In this document: positions 27,701-33,769 of the stretch, in pieces
Numbering within the stretch: position 1 is the first letter of the stretch
Layout of the letters: every line of letters starts with the position of its first letter
Assembly: GCF_963678635.1 (NCBI RefSeq)
Contig: NC_087068.1
Span: forward strand, 27,034,318-27,098,317
From: Symsagittifera roscoffensis
Lineage: Eukaryota; Xenacoelomorpha; Acoela; Convolutidae
Length of the DNA stretch: 64,000 nucleotides
Direction of reading: 5' to 3'
The notes under the pieces: model-generated
Told to the model about the DNA's origin: nothing
What the model saw: only the letters and a program-made list of their open reading frames with translations
Databases searched by the model: none
Program-made: the position numbers and the translations under genes

Positions 27701-30700
27701 TGCAAGATTTTTAACACCCAGTTATCTAGAATAAGGTCAGTTATCTGGAATTGTTAAGCTAATGAAATATGAAATTACATTGTAAAAAAGAAAATTTTTT
27801 ATACAGGTAGAGTTTTGAAGATATATCCACAAGGGAAGGGACCAACATACGAGCTGTTTAGATCTTCACTGAGAACCGCTGTTGTGCCCCTCCTTAAGAT
27901 ATACTTTTACACTTTTTTGGTTATATTTTCGGGCTGGGTAATGTTGCGTTACCCTCAAGCAACGAGTACGGATAATGGTGGGCATCGAACATCCGACCTT
28001 CCGATTGAGAGGCGGAGACATACCCACTTCACCAGATGGTTGACTAAACCTATACTTTCATGATTTATTTATTTTTTGACCCATGCTACGATAGGCTCAG
28101 TTAGTGTTTAATCATTCCTAAAAAGACGGTAGCTTAACAGTACAGCAAATAAGTCTTACTTTTTCACTGCCGGCCAAATCTACGAGGTACAGTTTACCCG
28201 AAGTCTTCTTGTTGTTTTCTTTGTTTTCTAAAAAAATACAAACACTTTTTTGTCGAATCAAACTTAAATTTTTATATGAACTAAACATATCCCTGCAAAA
28301 ATTGATAAATTTGCTAAGTACCAAAACTATGCTAAGGCTGTGTAATTTCCAAAATGTTTTATTTGTTAATGCGGCCAAAATAGCGCATAATTTCTAGACA
28401 GCTTTTCTCAGCTCTTTTCTATATTCCTTAAATATTCCGTAAAAATATTCCTTACGCAAAAAAATGACCAAAACATTTCTGTGCGAAAAAGTGAACGAAC
28501 TCAAAAGACGGTTCTCGCATGTTCAGATCATCAAAAGAAAACGGTTATCAGACTAGTACTGAGTTCAATAGATATGAAAATGTGGAAAACGGCACAAGTT
28601 TTCAGAAATATGTGATTGGTCGCCTTGGATGACTTGAATCTGGAACACAGCATGGCTGCGTGAAGAGTGTTCGTTCATGTTTGTTCCTGCCGTCTTCCTG
28701 TTCTTCTTTCCCTTGTTGATCAGACCCATCACCTCCTCCGGACTGGTTGCATATTCCTCTGTCAGACCCTAGACACACCATACACTGTATGCGTTATCAG
28801 GGTTATAGACATTTTCATATAACTCATATATTTCTAAATCTTAAATTAAGCCCCACAAGCTATGTAAAGCTGAAAACGATATAATTTGCGTGTGATAACG
28901 TACGAAAAAGCAAATTACTTGCCTAAGTTCAATTTTGAGGGTTTAATTTGCCATCACCCGACACTCTAGGACAAAGTGATATATTTTTCATATAGCAAAG
29001 TACTAACCAGACAAAATAGCATGCATCAATTCAAACTGAAACAGTATCTAGGACGTAATGGCACGCGTTAAAAGCCTGAAATAGATCGCGCAAGTTATCC
29101 CAAATTAGCCAAGATGGTAATTTCAATTTCCCATAACTTTGCTATAAGTTATCACAGGTGAAAAATCATGTTTGAAACTGAGCCTGAGAGAGCAAGGCTT
29201 TTTGAATGATCTTCAAAAAATTTTCAACACTTGCATGTAAAAAATCGAAAATTGTTGGAGATAAAAATCATCGGATCACAAATATCCCGTCTTTTTCTTC
29301 AAAAGTTGGAACAATGAGCCGAATTTGTAAATCAGGAAAGAGAACACACATTAGTTTCCTAATTTAAAGCGGTCAGACAATTAAAAAATAGTCAATGATT
29401 TCAAAGAAACAAAAAGAATCTCCTTTGTTTTTCAAAAACAATTTAACTTACGAAATTCAAAGTAAAAAAATTATAGCTATAAAGTTTGTTTGAACATCTT
29501 CAACATTGACACAATTTTATAAAATTAACTCAGTTTAAGAAAATTGATCAATAGGATTTTTTTTGCGCTGGGATATCTGAAAGTTAAATTCCACTTTCGA
29601 AACTACAAGTCGATCACGTGAATTTTACACTTTTGCTGTTTGATGGTGGACTTTGCCATTCTTTTAAATAAAAAAAACTGAACTAGAAAAAAGGGAAATA
29701 AAACCGAGAAAAATCATTTTAAATTTGAAGTGTGAACAAATTTTACGTTTTTTCTTGGAAAAAGAAAACAAAAAAAACCACCGCGACCTTTATAAGAGTC
29801 AACAATACGTTCATCGACTTTTTAAAAAATAAGAAAAAAAAGATTGCAAGCATTATTATATACTGCCGGTTGCAAGCTGCTTGATGCGGTGTGAACCACC
29901 CATTCATATTGCTCCGCTAAAAGAATTTTATACATAGCCAACAGACATTTAGAAAACATTCCAAGGAAACAGACAAAAAACAGACTGTTTTTTTCTTTCG
30001 AAAAAAAACATTACGATGCCAAGATGTGCACTGGATCGGCGTTCCATTTTATGTCTGTATGTTCCTGGATTCCAAAGACAAACTTTTAAACGTTTATTTT
30101 TTCGGAACGATCAAAGAAAAGGAAAAAACCAAAGAAGAATAAAGAGAGCGTCCTTGTAGCTGAATCCATTTACAACTTGCAAAATACAGTTTTAAAAACT
30201 TCAATTTTCGAATTTCAAAATCTATGGCGTTGAAGCTTTTTGAATTTCTAAAACAATTTGTGCTGGAAACAGAATCACTCTGTGAAATTTTTATTCCGCA
30301 GAGAAATTTGAAAACTAAAATCCACTTGTGAAATTGGAACTCGATCACGTTATGCTTAAAATTTACATTTTTGCTTTCCTTCAACAAAGGAAATGATAAT
30401 TTAAAAAAAAATCACAATTCAACCGCAAGAATTCAAAGTTGAGCATGAAAAAAATCTGAAAAAAAAATCACGACATATGTAATAATCTGTATTACGTCGA
30501 TCGCTCTTAAAGGGTTTATTCGAAAATTATATTTCAAATAGTTTTCGTCCAAATTTTTCTCTTAATAATTTTTCAACTACATTTTGAGGTCTCACTTAGT
30601 ATTAAAAATTGTATTTCTATTTTTTCGTACTGAAATGGTATGTGTATATAGCGTAGATAAGTGGGCAGGAGCGACAGCTAAAAAAAGGAAGTTTGTATAA

Positions 30701-30998
30701 TTCATCAAAAAATCACGCCGTTCTAGAAGCAACAGCCGACGAAAATCTCCGAATGAGAAAAAACTCGCCTTAACATATGGGATTCTGTTTTTGTCCTCGT
30801 GTACTGGCAAGTTCTGTTTGTTTTTATCCATCAAATCCTTAATCTTCTCATTGTATATCTCGAAGTAGGCTATCTTGATTTGGATCTCGGTCTGCTCGTT
30901 CAGTTCGTCAATGTAGTTGAAGATGTCCCGGTTGATTCGTGGGATGATGCCCATGTCTTCTTTGTCATTGAGGACACCTTCCATCGTGTACGTCTTCC
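6500..30998 (-). CDS. Kinesin-1 heavy chain (19 visible exons; N-terminus missing)
   Basis: Plus-end-directed microtubule motor of the conventional kinesin (KIF5/KHC) family, carrying cargo in the cytoplasm with light chains. Nineteen exons give 2,888 coding bases, 962 residues plus stop, all in phase. Order: the second half of the P-loop (KTYTMEG), [11 protein letters not shown], switch I (NEHSSRSH), switch II (DLAGSEK), [36 protein letters not shown], a kinesin-1 neck ([12 protein letters not shown], then RWRKGEQVP), a Gly/Lys-rich and acidic linker, long coiled coils, a light-chain-binding-like stretch ([13 protein letters not shown]), the conserved [18 protein letters not shown] block and a basic tail. 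About 90 N-terminal residues, including RFRPL and the first P-loop residues, must lie on exons not found here. With them the protein would be about 1,050 residues, slightly longer than typical KHC. Splice sites were placed by family alignment and phase continuity. Three donors are GC. Confidence 0.95.
7194..7463 (-). CDS. KHC exon r: conserved distal coil
   Basis: 270 bases, phase 0 both ends, acceptor TTTAG, donor GAT|GTGAGT. A variable Ala/Ser-rich part, then [33 protein letters not shown] and PKLRED, matching the best-conserved stalk block of KHC (ISFLENNLEQLTKVHKQLV, then RDNADLRCELPKLE). Confidence 0.95.
7560..7690. repeat. TAATCGATTATAATC-word cluster
   Basis: Repeated overlapping copies of ATCGATTATA and its neighbours, such as AATCGATTATAATGG. 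The same words return at 8325-8545 and at 43612-44480, so this is a dispersed family rather than simple AT richness. Confidence 0.6.
7890..8110. repeat. C/G-run low-complexity intron segment
   Basis: Runs of G (about 7912) and C (about 8039-8051) in an otherwise AT-rich intron, flanking the large inverted-repeat element that starts at 8120. Confidence 0.5.
8325..8545. repeat. TAATCGATTATAATC-word cluster, second
   Basis: At least eight copies of overlapping CCATTATAATCGATTATAAT-type words within about 220 bases, in both orientations. Confidence 0.65.
8796..8987. mobile_element. Small element, CATTACGAGGCCAAACTGTG-TIR family
   Basis: The right end GCACAGTTTGGTCTCGTAAT at 8967 is the reverse complement of the terminus of the 1.49 kb element at 52665. 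The left end starts at CAAACTGTGCACTGGAT; its first bases are replaced by a G run. Contains GTCCGCTTACAATCCAC, the subterminal word of the same family. About 190 bp, no coding. Confidence 0.7.
9011..9165. repeat. 155 bp palindrome
   Basis: Arms start GAAATGGTTGTCAAAAATGA and return as TTTTTGACAACCATTTC. Both arms include ATACATGCATA, GTTAAC and GGTCCAAAAGGGG or their complements; the centre is a GATCTTGTTAAC copy of the surrounding element's terminus. Confidence 0.75.
9856..9969 (-). CDS. KHC exon q: light-chain-binding-like segment
   Basis: 114 bases, phase 0 both ends, donor [22 protein letters not shown] corresponds to the ELQTLHNLRK stretch of animal KHC, part of the region that binds kinesin light chains; light-chain binding is inferred from that match only. 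Confidence 0.92.
10337..10487. mobile_element. Short element with iterated GGGACGAAAT words
   Basis: CACAGATTTCGTCC at the left is answered by GACGAAATCTGTCAC at the right; between them GGGACGAAAT recurs at 10414 and 10442, and its complement-like forms (TTTGTCCCATATCC) near 10370. A MITE-like fold-back of about 150 bp inside a kinesin intron. Confidence 0.6.
10699..10919 (-). CDS. KHC exon p: coiled coil 2/3
   Basis: 221 bases; first two bases complete a Gly codon. Short polar linker ([16 protein letters not shown]), then a long Glu/Lys/Arg coiled coil ending [14 protein letters not shown]. Donor GAT|GTAAGT. Confidence 0.93.
11730..11910 (-). CDS. KHC exon o: coiled coil 2
   Basis: 181 bases, phase 0 in, phase 1 out, acceptor TTGCAG, donor AGAG|GTGAGG. 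Strong heptads ([18 protein letters not shown], then [18 protein letters not shown]). No break visible. Confidence 0.93.
12505..12630 (-). CDS. KHC exon n: coiled coil 2 start
   Basis: 126 bases, phase 0 both ends, acceptor TTTAG, donor CGG|GTTGGT. Encodes [20 protein letters not shown] and [16 protein letters not shown]. Sits where the family has its ARLYISKMKSEVK block, but is diverged. Confidence 0.9.
12700..15780. other. Long AT-rich kinesin intron (between exons m and n)
   Basis: No exon, RNA gene or clear element recognised. It contains one imperfect hairpin at about 14872-14925 with arms ending TTGTATGATAA, a word also seen in the hairpin at 32348. Confidence 0.5.
15861..16013 (-). 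CDS. KHC exon m: coiled coil and kink
   Basis: 153 bases, phase 0 both ends, donor [24 protein letters not shown] followed by a Pro/Lys break (PEEKKGEF) resembles the LLKDLAEIG kink that precedes coil 2 in animal KHC. Confidence 0.92.
16032..16720. repeat. hAT-like terminal motifs in intron
   Basis: CAGGGGCGGATTTAGGGGG at 16033 and the reverse of CAGTGGCGTGCACAGAAC at about 16705-16722 look like termini of small hAT-type elements (CAG-GGCG start). They do not match each other, so they may belong to two broken elements. Confidence 0.35.
16311..17262. repeat. Inverted-repeat pair in intron
   Basis: Sequence at about 16311-16440 (TGTACAAAATGCGATTGTAC, CAAAAAACGCCAAGAAGT) recurs in inverted form at 17155-17262 (ACTTCTTGGCGTTTTTTGCA, TAGTACAATCACATTTTGCA). 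Arms about 110 bp, spacer about 700 bp. Confidence 0.65.
17480..17597 (-). CDS. KHC exon l: coiled coil
   Basis: 118 bases; the first base completes an Arg codon. Encodes [20 protein letters not shown] and [15 protein letters not shown]. Donor CAA|GTGAGC. Continuous heptads with the preceding exon. Confidence 0.92.
17640..19230. other. Intron between exons k and l, nothing recognised
   Basis: AT-rich. One short direct duplication of AACACTGGTGCAGTATTT near 18430-18460. No conserved coding motif. Confidence 0.5.
19285..19394 (-). CDS. KHC exon k: coiled coil
   Basis: 110 bases, phase 2 out, acceptor CACCAG, donor AACAG|GTTAAT. Encodes heptad-rich [18 protein letters not shown] and [13 protein letters not shown]. 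Stalk; no specific motif. Confidence 0.9.
19485..19540. repeat. GT microsatellite and G run
   Basis: TGTGTGCTTGTGTGTGTGTG followed directly by a run of about 15 G and GGGAGGGGGTAGGGG. Simple repeat in an intron. Confidence 0.9.
19968..20084 (-). CDS. KHC exon j: coiled coil 1
   Basis: 117 bases, phase 0 both ends, donor ACG|GTGAAT. Contains [16 protein letters not shown], which lines up with the LYKQLDDKDEEIN segment at the start of the KHC stalk. Confidence 0.93.
20387..20496 (-). CDS. KHC exon i: acidic linker
   Basis: 110 bases; first two bases complete a Lys codon. Encodes [18 protein letters not shown], then [14 protein letters not shown]. Acceptor TTTCAG, donor GAG|GTAAGA. Variable hinge region without family motifs. 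Confidence 0.88.
21557..21832. mobile_element. Small TIR element, GGGATCT-TTAACAAT-TCTCCCC ends
   Basis: Left end GGGGATCTACTTAACAATTT and right end (complement) GGGATCTCCTTAACAATTCC form inverted termini of about 25 bp; internal ATATCCCCCC and CAATCCCCCC repeat the C-run word. About 275 bp, no coding. Similar terminal wording to the element at 8120-9375. Confidence 0.65.
22173..22416. mobile_element. Small element with iterated TTCGTTACAGGCGACAA words
   Basis: Left half repeats GACAATTCGTTACAGGC, TTTCGTTACAGGCGACTATT and GCGACAATTCGTAACAAGG. Right half carries the complements: TTACAATTTGTCGCCTGTTG, GCCTGTTACGAATTGTCGCC, TTTTACGAACTGTCGCC. A fold-back of about 245 bp made of at least seven copies of one word, opposite in orientation on the two sides. 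Confidence 0.75.
23935..24073 (-). CDS. KHC exon h: acidic then Ser/Arg/Lys-rich linker
   Basis: 139 bases, phase 0 in, phase 1 out. Starts [17 protein letters not shown] and becomes basic ([11 protein letters not shown], then SRSSKKSS). The donor A|GTTAGT is the only GT that leaves the one base needed to complete a Lys codon with the next exon. Another frame over the end reads like a coiled coil but does not join its neighbours. Confidence 0.8.
24543..24632 (-). CDS. KHC exon g: Gly/Lys-rich linker
   Basis: 90 bases, phase 0 both ends, donor AAG|GTAAAA. Encodes [20 protein letters not shown] followed by a GKGGSKGGG-type stretch. Low-complexity Gly/Lys here resembles the flexible hinge 1 of other KHCs. 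Weakly conserved; supported by phase and splice sites. Confidence 0.85.
24869..24956 (-). CDS. KHC exon f: neck coiled coil
   Basis: 88 bases, entering on the last base of an Arg codon. Encodes [20 protein letters not shown] then GEQVPPNEQ, matching in length and spacing the kinesin-1 neck (family pattern: aromatic-R-aromatic, then GE.VP..EQ). The donor is CAG|GCGAGA, the third GC site of this gene. Confidence 0.92.
25269..25456 (-). CDS. KHC exon e: motor end and neck linker
   Basis: 188 bases, phase 0 in, phase 2 out, donor AAAAG|GTTGAT. Encodes [37 protein letters not shown] and the neck linker [18 protein letters not shown]. The linker is what identifies kinesin-1 rather than another N-kinesin class. 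Confidence 0.95.
27304..27456 (-). CDS. KHC exon d: relay/microtubule-binding helices
   Basis: 153 bases, phase 0 both ends, acceptor CCCAG, donor CAG|GTGGGC. Encodes [31 protein letters not shown] and [14 protein letters not shown], the L11-alpha4-L12-alpha5 microtubule interface of kinesin motors. Confidence 0.95.
27975..28045 (-). repeat. tRNA-like (SINE or tRNA pseudogene) fragment
   Basis: On the minus strand: a D-arm-like TGGTGAAGTGGGTA, an anticodon-arm-like CCGCCTCTCAATCGG and GTCGGATGTTCGATGCCCAC with a B-box-like core. No matching acceptor stem, so not a functional tRNA; probably a tRNA-derived SINE remnant. Confidence 0.5.
28160..28227 (-). CDS. KHC exon c: switch II
   Basis: 68 bases, first two completing a Glu codon. 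Encodes [18 protein letters not shown] and AGSEK, containing the DxxG switch II glycine. Donor AAA|GTAAGA. Aligns residue for residue with the family's QEN...[14 protein letters not shown] segment. Confidence 0.94.
28624..28768 (-). CDS. KHC exon b: switch I
   Basis: 145 bases, phase 0 in and phase 1 out. Encodes [17 protein letters not shown] and [19 protein letters not shown]; the NxxSSRSH nucleotide-sensing loop is intact. The donor is CAAG|GCGACC, a GC site. The only nearby GT (after FQIQ) would throw the next exon out of frame. Confidence 0.93.
28790..30008. other. AT-rich intron between exons a and b
   Basis: Nothing recognised apart from the small element that begins at 30009. Confidence 0.45.
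30009..30185. mobile_element. Second small element of the CATTACGA-TIR family
   Basis: Starts CATTACGATGCCAAGATGTG and then follows the 8796-8987 copy closely (TGTCTGTATGTT, GATTCCA-AGACAA, AACGATCAAAGAAAA-GAAA, GAGCGTC-TTGT). Its right terminus is lost after the TTTACAACTTGCAAAA segment. Confidence 0.65.
30769..30998 (-). CDS. KHC exon a: P-loop end to PYVK
   Basis: 230 bases; acceptor TTTTAG, entering after one base of a Gly codon. Encodes [35 protein letters not shown] and [11 protein letters not shown], all motor-core signatures. Its donor is AAG|GCGAGT: the next exon begins with the residue expected right after VK, so a GC donor fits, whereas a GTTAAG six bases earlier would delete VK. 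Confidence 0.95.
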
Positions 30999-31534
30999 CT
31001 AAAAGTTCAAGCATGGACAAATTTGCGAGAAATTTTTAAAATAGTGACAATTTAGTTCTAACGCATTCAATTGATACCTCTAACCATTACTGATACAATG
31101 CAAAATACTCGAATTTCTTGTCTTTTTTAGTTCAGAATCAGGGCGCTATTAACCGTTATATCTTTATCCAATTTACCCATTGAAGCTTCTTCTTAATCTT
31201 TATAAATCATTTCCCAAAACTGGAAGAGAGATAGTGTTGATTTAAAGATACAAAATTGCTATATGCTTAGCTGTTGATTTGTTAGTTTATAAGAAAATGA
31301 TATTTTTGACTAGCTACTGTCACGGGACAAAAAATTTCAATTCCTCGCTCAACAACAATCTTTATGAATAAAAACGTTTTCTTTAGGTTTTTTCAGGCCC
31401 CTCTACAAGAAGATGATATTCATTAATGAATTTTTCACATTCAATCAAGTTCGCCAAAATAGTTCTGTAGGTGCCGAGAAATGCCCGTAACAAAAAAATG
31501 TTCAATTAAGTACTGTTTTCAATGCTTGTTTCCA

Positions 31535-31975
31535 ATGCATTGTAAGCGCAAGACGGTCAAAACTTTGGGGACTCTTTTTTATCGTTTAATTTATCGTTTT
31601 TGTCACTTGCATTCGGTCACAAACATATCCCAAAAACTTTGAGAAATTAAATTTAAAACAAATCATTTTTTTTAGTTTACGGGAAAATGCTAAATAAACT
31701 ATTTTCAGATATGAAAAAAAAGCTTATCATACATTTTTCATGCAATTCCATAAATACAGAAAGTTGCATGAAAGGTCTATGTCCAGTGATTTTTCATTAT
31801 TGGGAATTATAGGACCAGCATTTTCCCATAAATGAAAAAATAAAGTTTTTTTTTAAATATAGTTTCTCAAATTTTTTGGGATGTGTTCGTGACCACACAC
31901 AAGTGACAAAAACCATGGTTTACCCAAAACTAGAGACACCGAAGATTTAATTGTTTTGCGTTTACAATGCATTGG
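31535..31975. repeat. Inverted repeat with 120 bp arms
   Basis: CCAATGCATTGTAAGCGCAA and TTTTTGTCACTTGCATTCGG at the left are answered inverted by CCACACACAAGTGACAAAAA and TTTGCGTTTACAATGCATTG at the right. Sits wholly inside the pair of direct repeats. Confidence 0.65.
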
Positions 31976-32347
31976 AAACTGCCTGAATTTTAAAAAAGTT
32001 TTCTTAAGTAAACCATATACTAAAGCATCAAACATTCAAATTTTGGCAAAGATTTTCAAAGGTGCTTATTATAATATTTATATATTATATTATCAAGCAT
32101 GTCATACAAAAGCATACAAAAGAAAAAAGAGTGTTTACCCATTTTGAAAAAAGTTATCTAGAGAAAAGGAAAAAAAATGCAACTTTTGTGTATCAAGACC
32201 TATGTTATGCACACAAAAAAAATAAAAACTTTGCATGCAAAAAAAAAATTTTTTTTGGAAAATGTTTGTTTGAATACAAAATTCAACTTGGGGTTGGAAA
32301 AAAGTTTTGGGGCCATTTCAAAATGACTTTTGATTTCGCCATCAAAA

Positions 32348-32395
32348 ATGCTAGTCATACAATTTCCATATATTGAAATTGTATGATTAGCATTC
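32348..32395. repeat. Perfect-stem hairpin
   Basis: AATGCTAGTCATACAATTTC, an 8-base loop, then GAAATTGTATGATTAGCATT: 19 of 20 positions pair. Possible transcription of a structured RNA cannot be judged. Confidence 0.7.
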
Positions 32396-33050
32396 TTTTT
32401 GGCAATTTTTTTTTCTTTTTAATGAGTACGATACGCCAATTTTTATAACGTTTTTGGTCTACACTGGTCAACATGGGTCTCTAAAATATTTTTCCAGATA
32501 CTGGAAATAGGGTTTCTTTAAAGGTATATGCTTAGCTGTTGATTTGTTAGTTTATAAGAAAATGATATTTTTGACTAGCTACTGTCACGGGACAAAAAAT
32601 TTTCAATTTCCTGCCCAACAACAGTCTATATGAAACAAAATGTTTTCTCTAGGCTTTTTCAGTTCCTTCTTTAAGTAGATGATATTCATAACTAAAATTT
32701 TGACATTCAATCAAGTTCGTTAAAATAGTTTTCTAGGTGCCGAGAAATCACCGTAGCAAAAAATTGTTCATTTCAGTACTGTTAGTTGGAAAGCTAAGAC
32801 TCTTAGCTAGGCGTTCATTCAAAAAAATTTCAACAATACAATTGATTTAAGAAGTTACTCAGCTACGAAATAAAAAAAAGTAAACTTGATTTAAGTTGTT
32901 TGGGTAGTAGACTGAAGAAAAACTTTTCTTCAAATTTCAAATTTTTTGCATTCCTAATGTTGTAGCAAAAAAGTAGTTGAAGTTATTGTTTTCAAGGTCT
33001 ATTTTAATCTCGTAGTACTTCTATGAAATTTTTGATTAAAAAACGTCCGA

Positions 33051-33769
33051 ATCCATCCGCTTTTTTTCCAGTAAGTTTTTTTACCCAGGTAACTTGTTTG
33101 TTACGCTTTTTTTTGAACTGCCAACCAACTAATGTCAAACAAACGTTTCTACGTTGATCCAACTAGATCATTTTTATTTCGACCAATTCAAAAATGGTCA
33201 GCAACTTTTATTCGAGTGTGTCTTTTTTTTTGTTTTCTTATTTTCTCCACAAAATCAGCTACCACAAATAATCAACGGAGAAAGATATCATTTTAAAATC
33301 CTTACACCTGTGATTCAAACAAAATTAAAACGTTTCAATAAAACATTCTCGGTGTCAAAAAAAACGGTGGGAAATTTTTGTTATTTCACTTTTGTATTCG
33401 GATGTGTGAAACACCAACCTGAATACAAAGACGAAACACCAAAAATTTCCTACTGGTTTTTCTCAACACTGGGATTTTTCTAGAAAATTTTTTCAATGTG
33501 TCTCGAATTGCGGATGTAAGGATTTTGATATGATATATTTTTTCACTAATTTTTTGTGGTAGCTGATTTTGCGGTGAAAATAAAAAAAGAAAAAAAAGAC
33601 ACACTCGAATAAAAGTTGCTGACAATTTTTGAATTGGTCGAAGTAAAAATGATCTAGTTGGATCAAAGTAGAAACGATTGTTTGACATTAGTTGGCTGGC
33701 AGTTCAAAAAAAGCGTAACAAACAAGTTGCCTGGGTAAAAAAACTTACTGGAAAAAAAGCGGATGGATT
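33051..33769. mobile_element. 0.72 kb fold-back element
   Basis: Two arms of about 340 bp meet at a centre near 33410 (TTTGTATTC, about 24 bases, GAATACAAA). Left start AATCCATCCGCTTTTTTTCC returns at the right end as AAAAAAAGCGGATGGATT; internal landmarks TTGATCCAACTAGATCATTT and TTTTATTCGAGTGTGTCTTT occur on both arms. The two open frames here (33154-33483 plus, 33386-33688 minus) are the same arm read twice and are not genes. Confidence 0.85.

Larger units (their letters stand above)
31259..32785. repeat. 260 bp direct repeat, 1.27 kb apart
   Basis: ATATGCTTAGCTGTTGATTT, then GTTAGTTTATAAGAAAATGA and on to GTGCCGAGAAAT and GTACTGTT occur at 31259-31515 and again at 32526-32785 in the same orientation. 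The first 70 bases are essentially identical and the rest has drifted. The unit could be the long direct terminus of an old element or a local duplication; no coding lies between. Confidence 0.75.
31002..33050. other. Non-coding DNA upstream of the first visible KHC exon
   Basis: No kinesin N-terminal exon (RFRPL or GQTSSG) was recognised on the minus strand. Holds a direct repeat (31259-31515 and 32526-32785) and an inverted repeat (31535-31975). Confidence 0.5.

Noticed and set aside
27975-28045. Functional tRNA-Glu(CTC)
   Set aside because: The anticodon loop is plausible but there is no acceptor stem and the T stem is mismatched.
30769-30775. Canonical-looking donor GTTAAG inside exon a
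   Set aside because: Using it would remove VK from the PYVK motif; the next exon starts at the residue directly after VK, so the GC donor six bases later is preferred.
33154-33688. Two 100-codon frames on opposite strands
   Set aside because: They are the two arms of one fold-back and give nearly the same peptide; composition is Phe/Lys low complexity.
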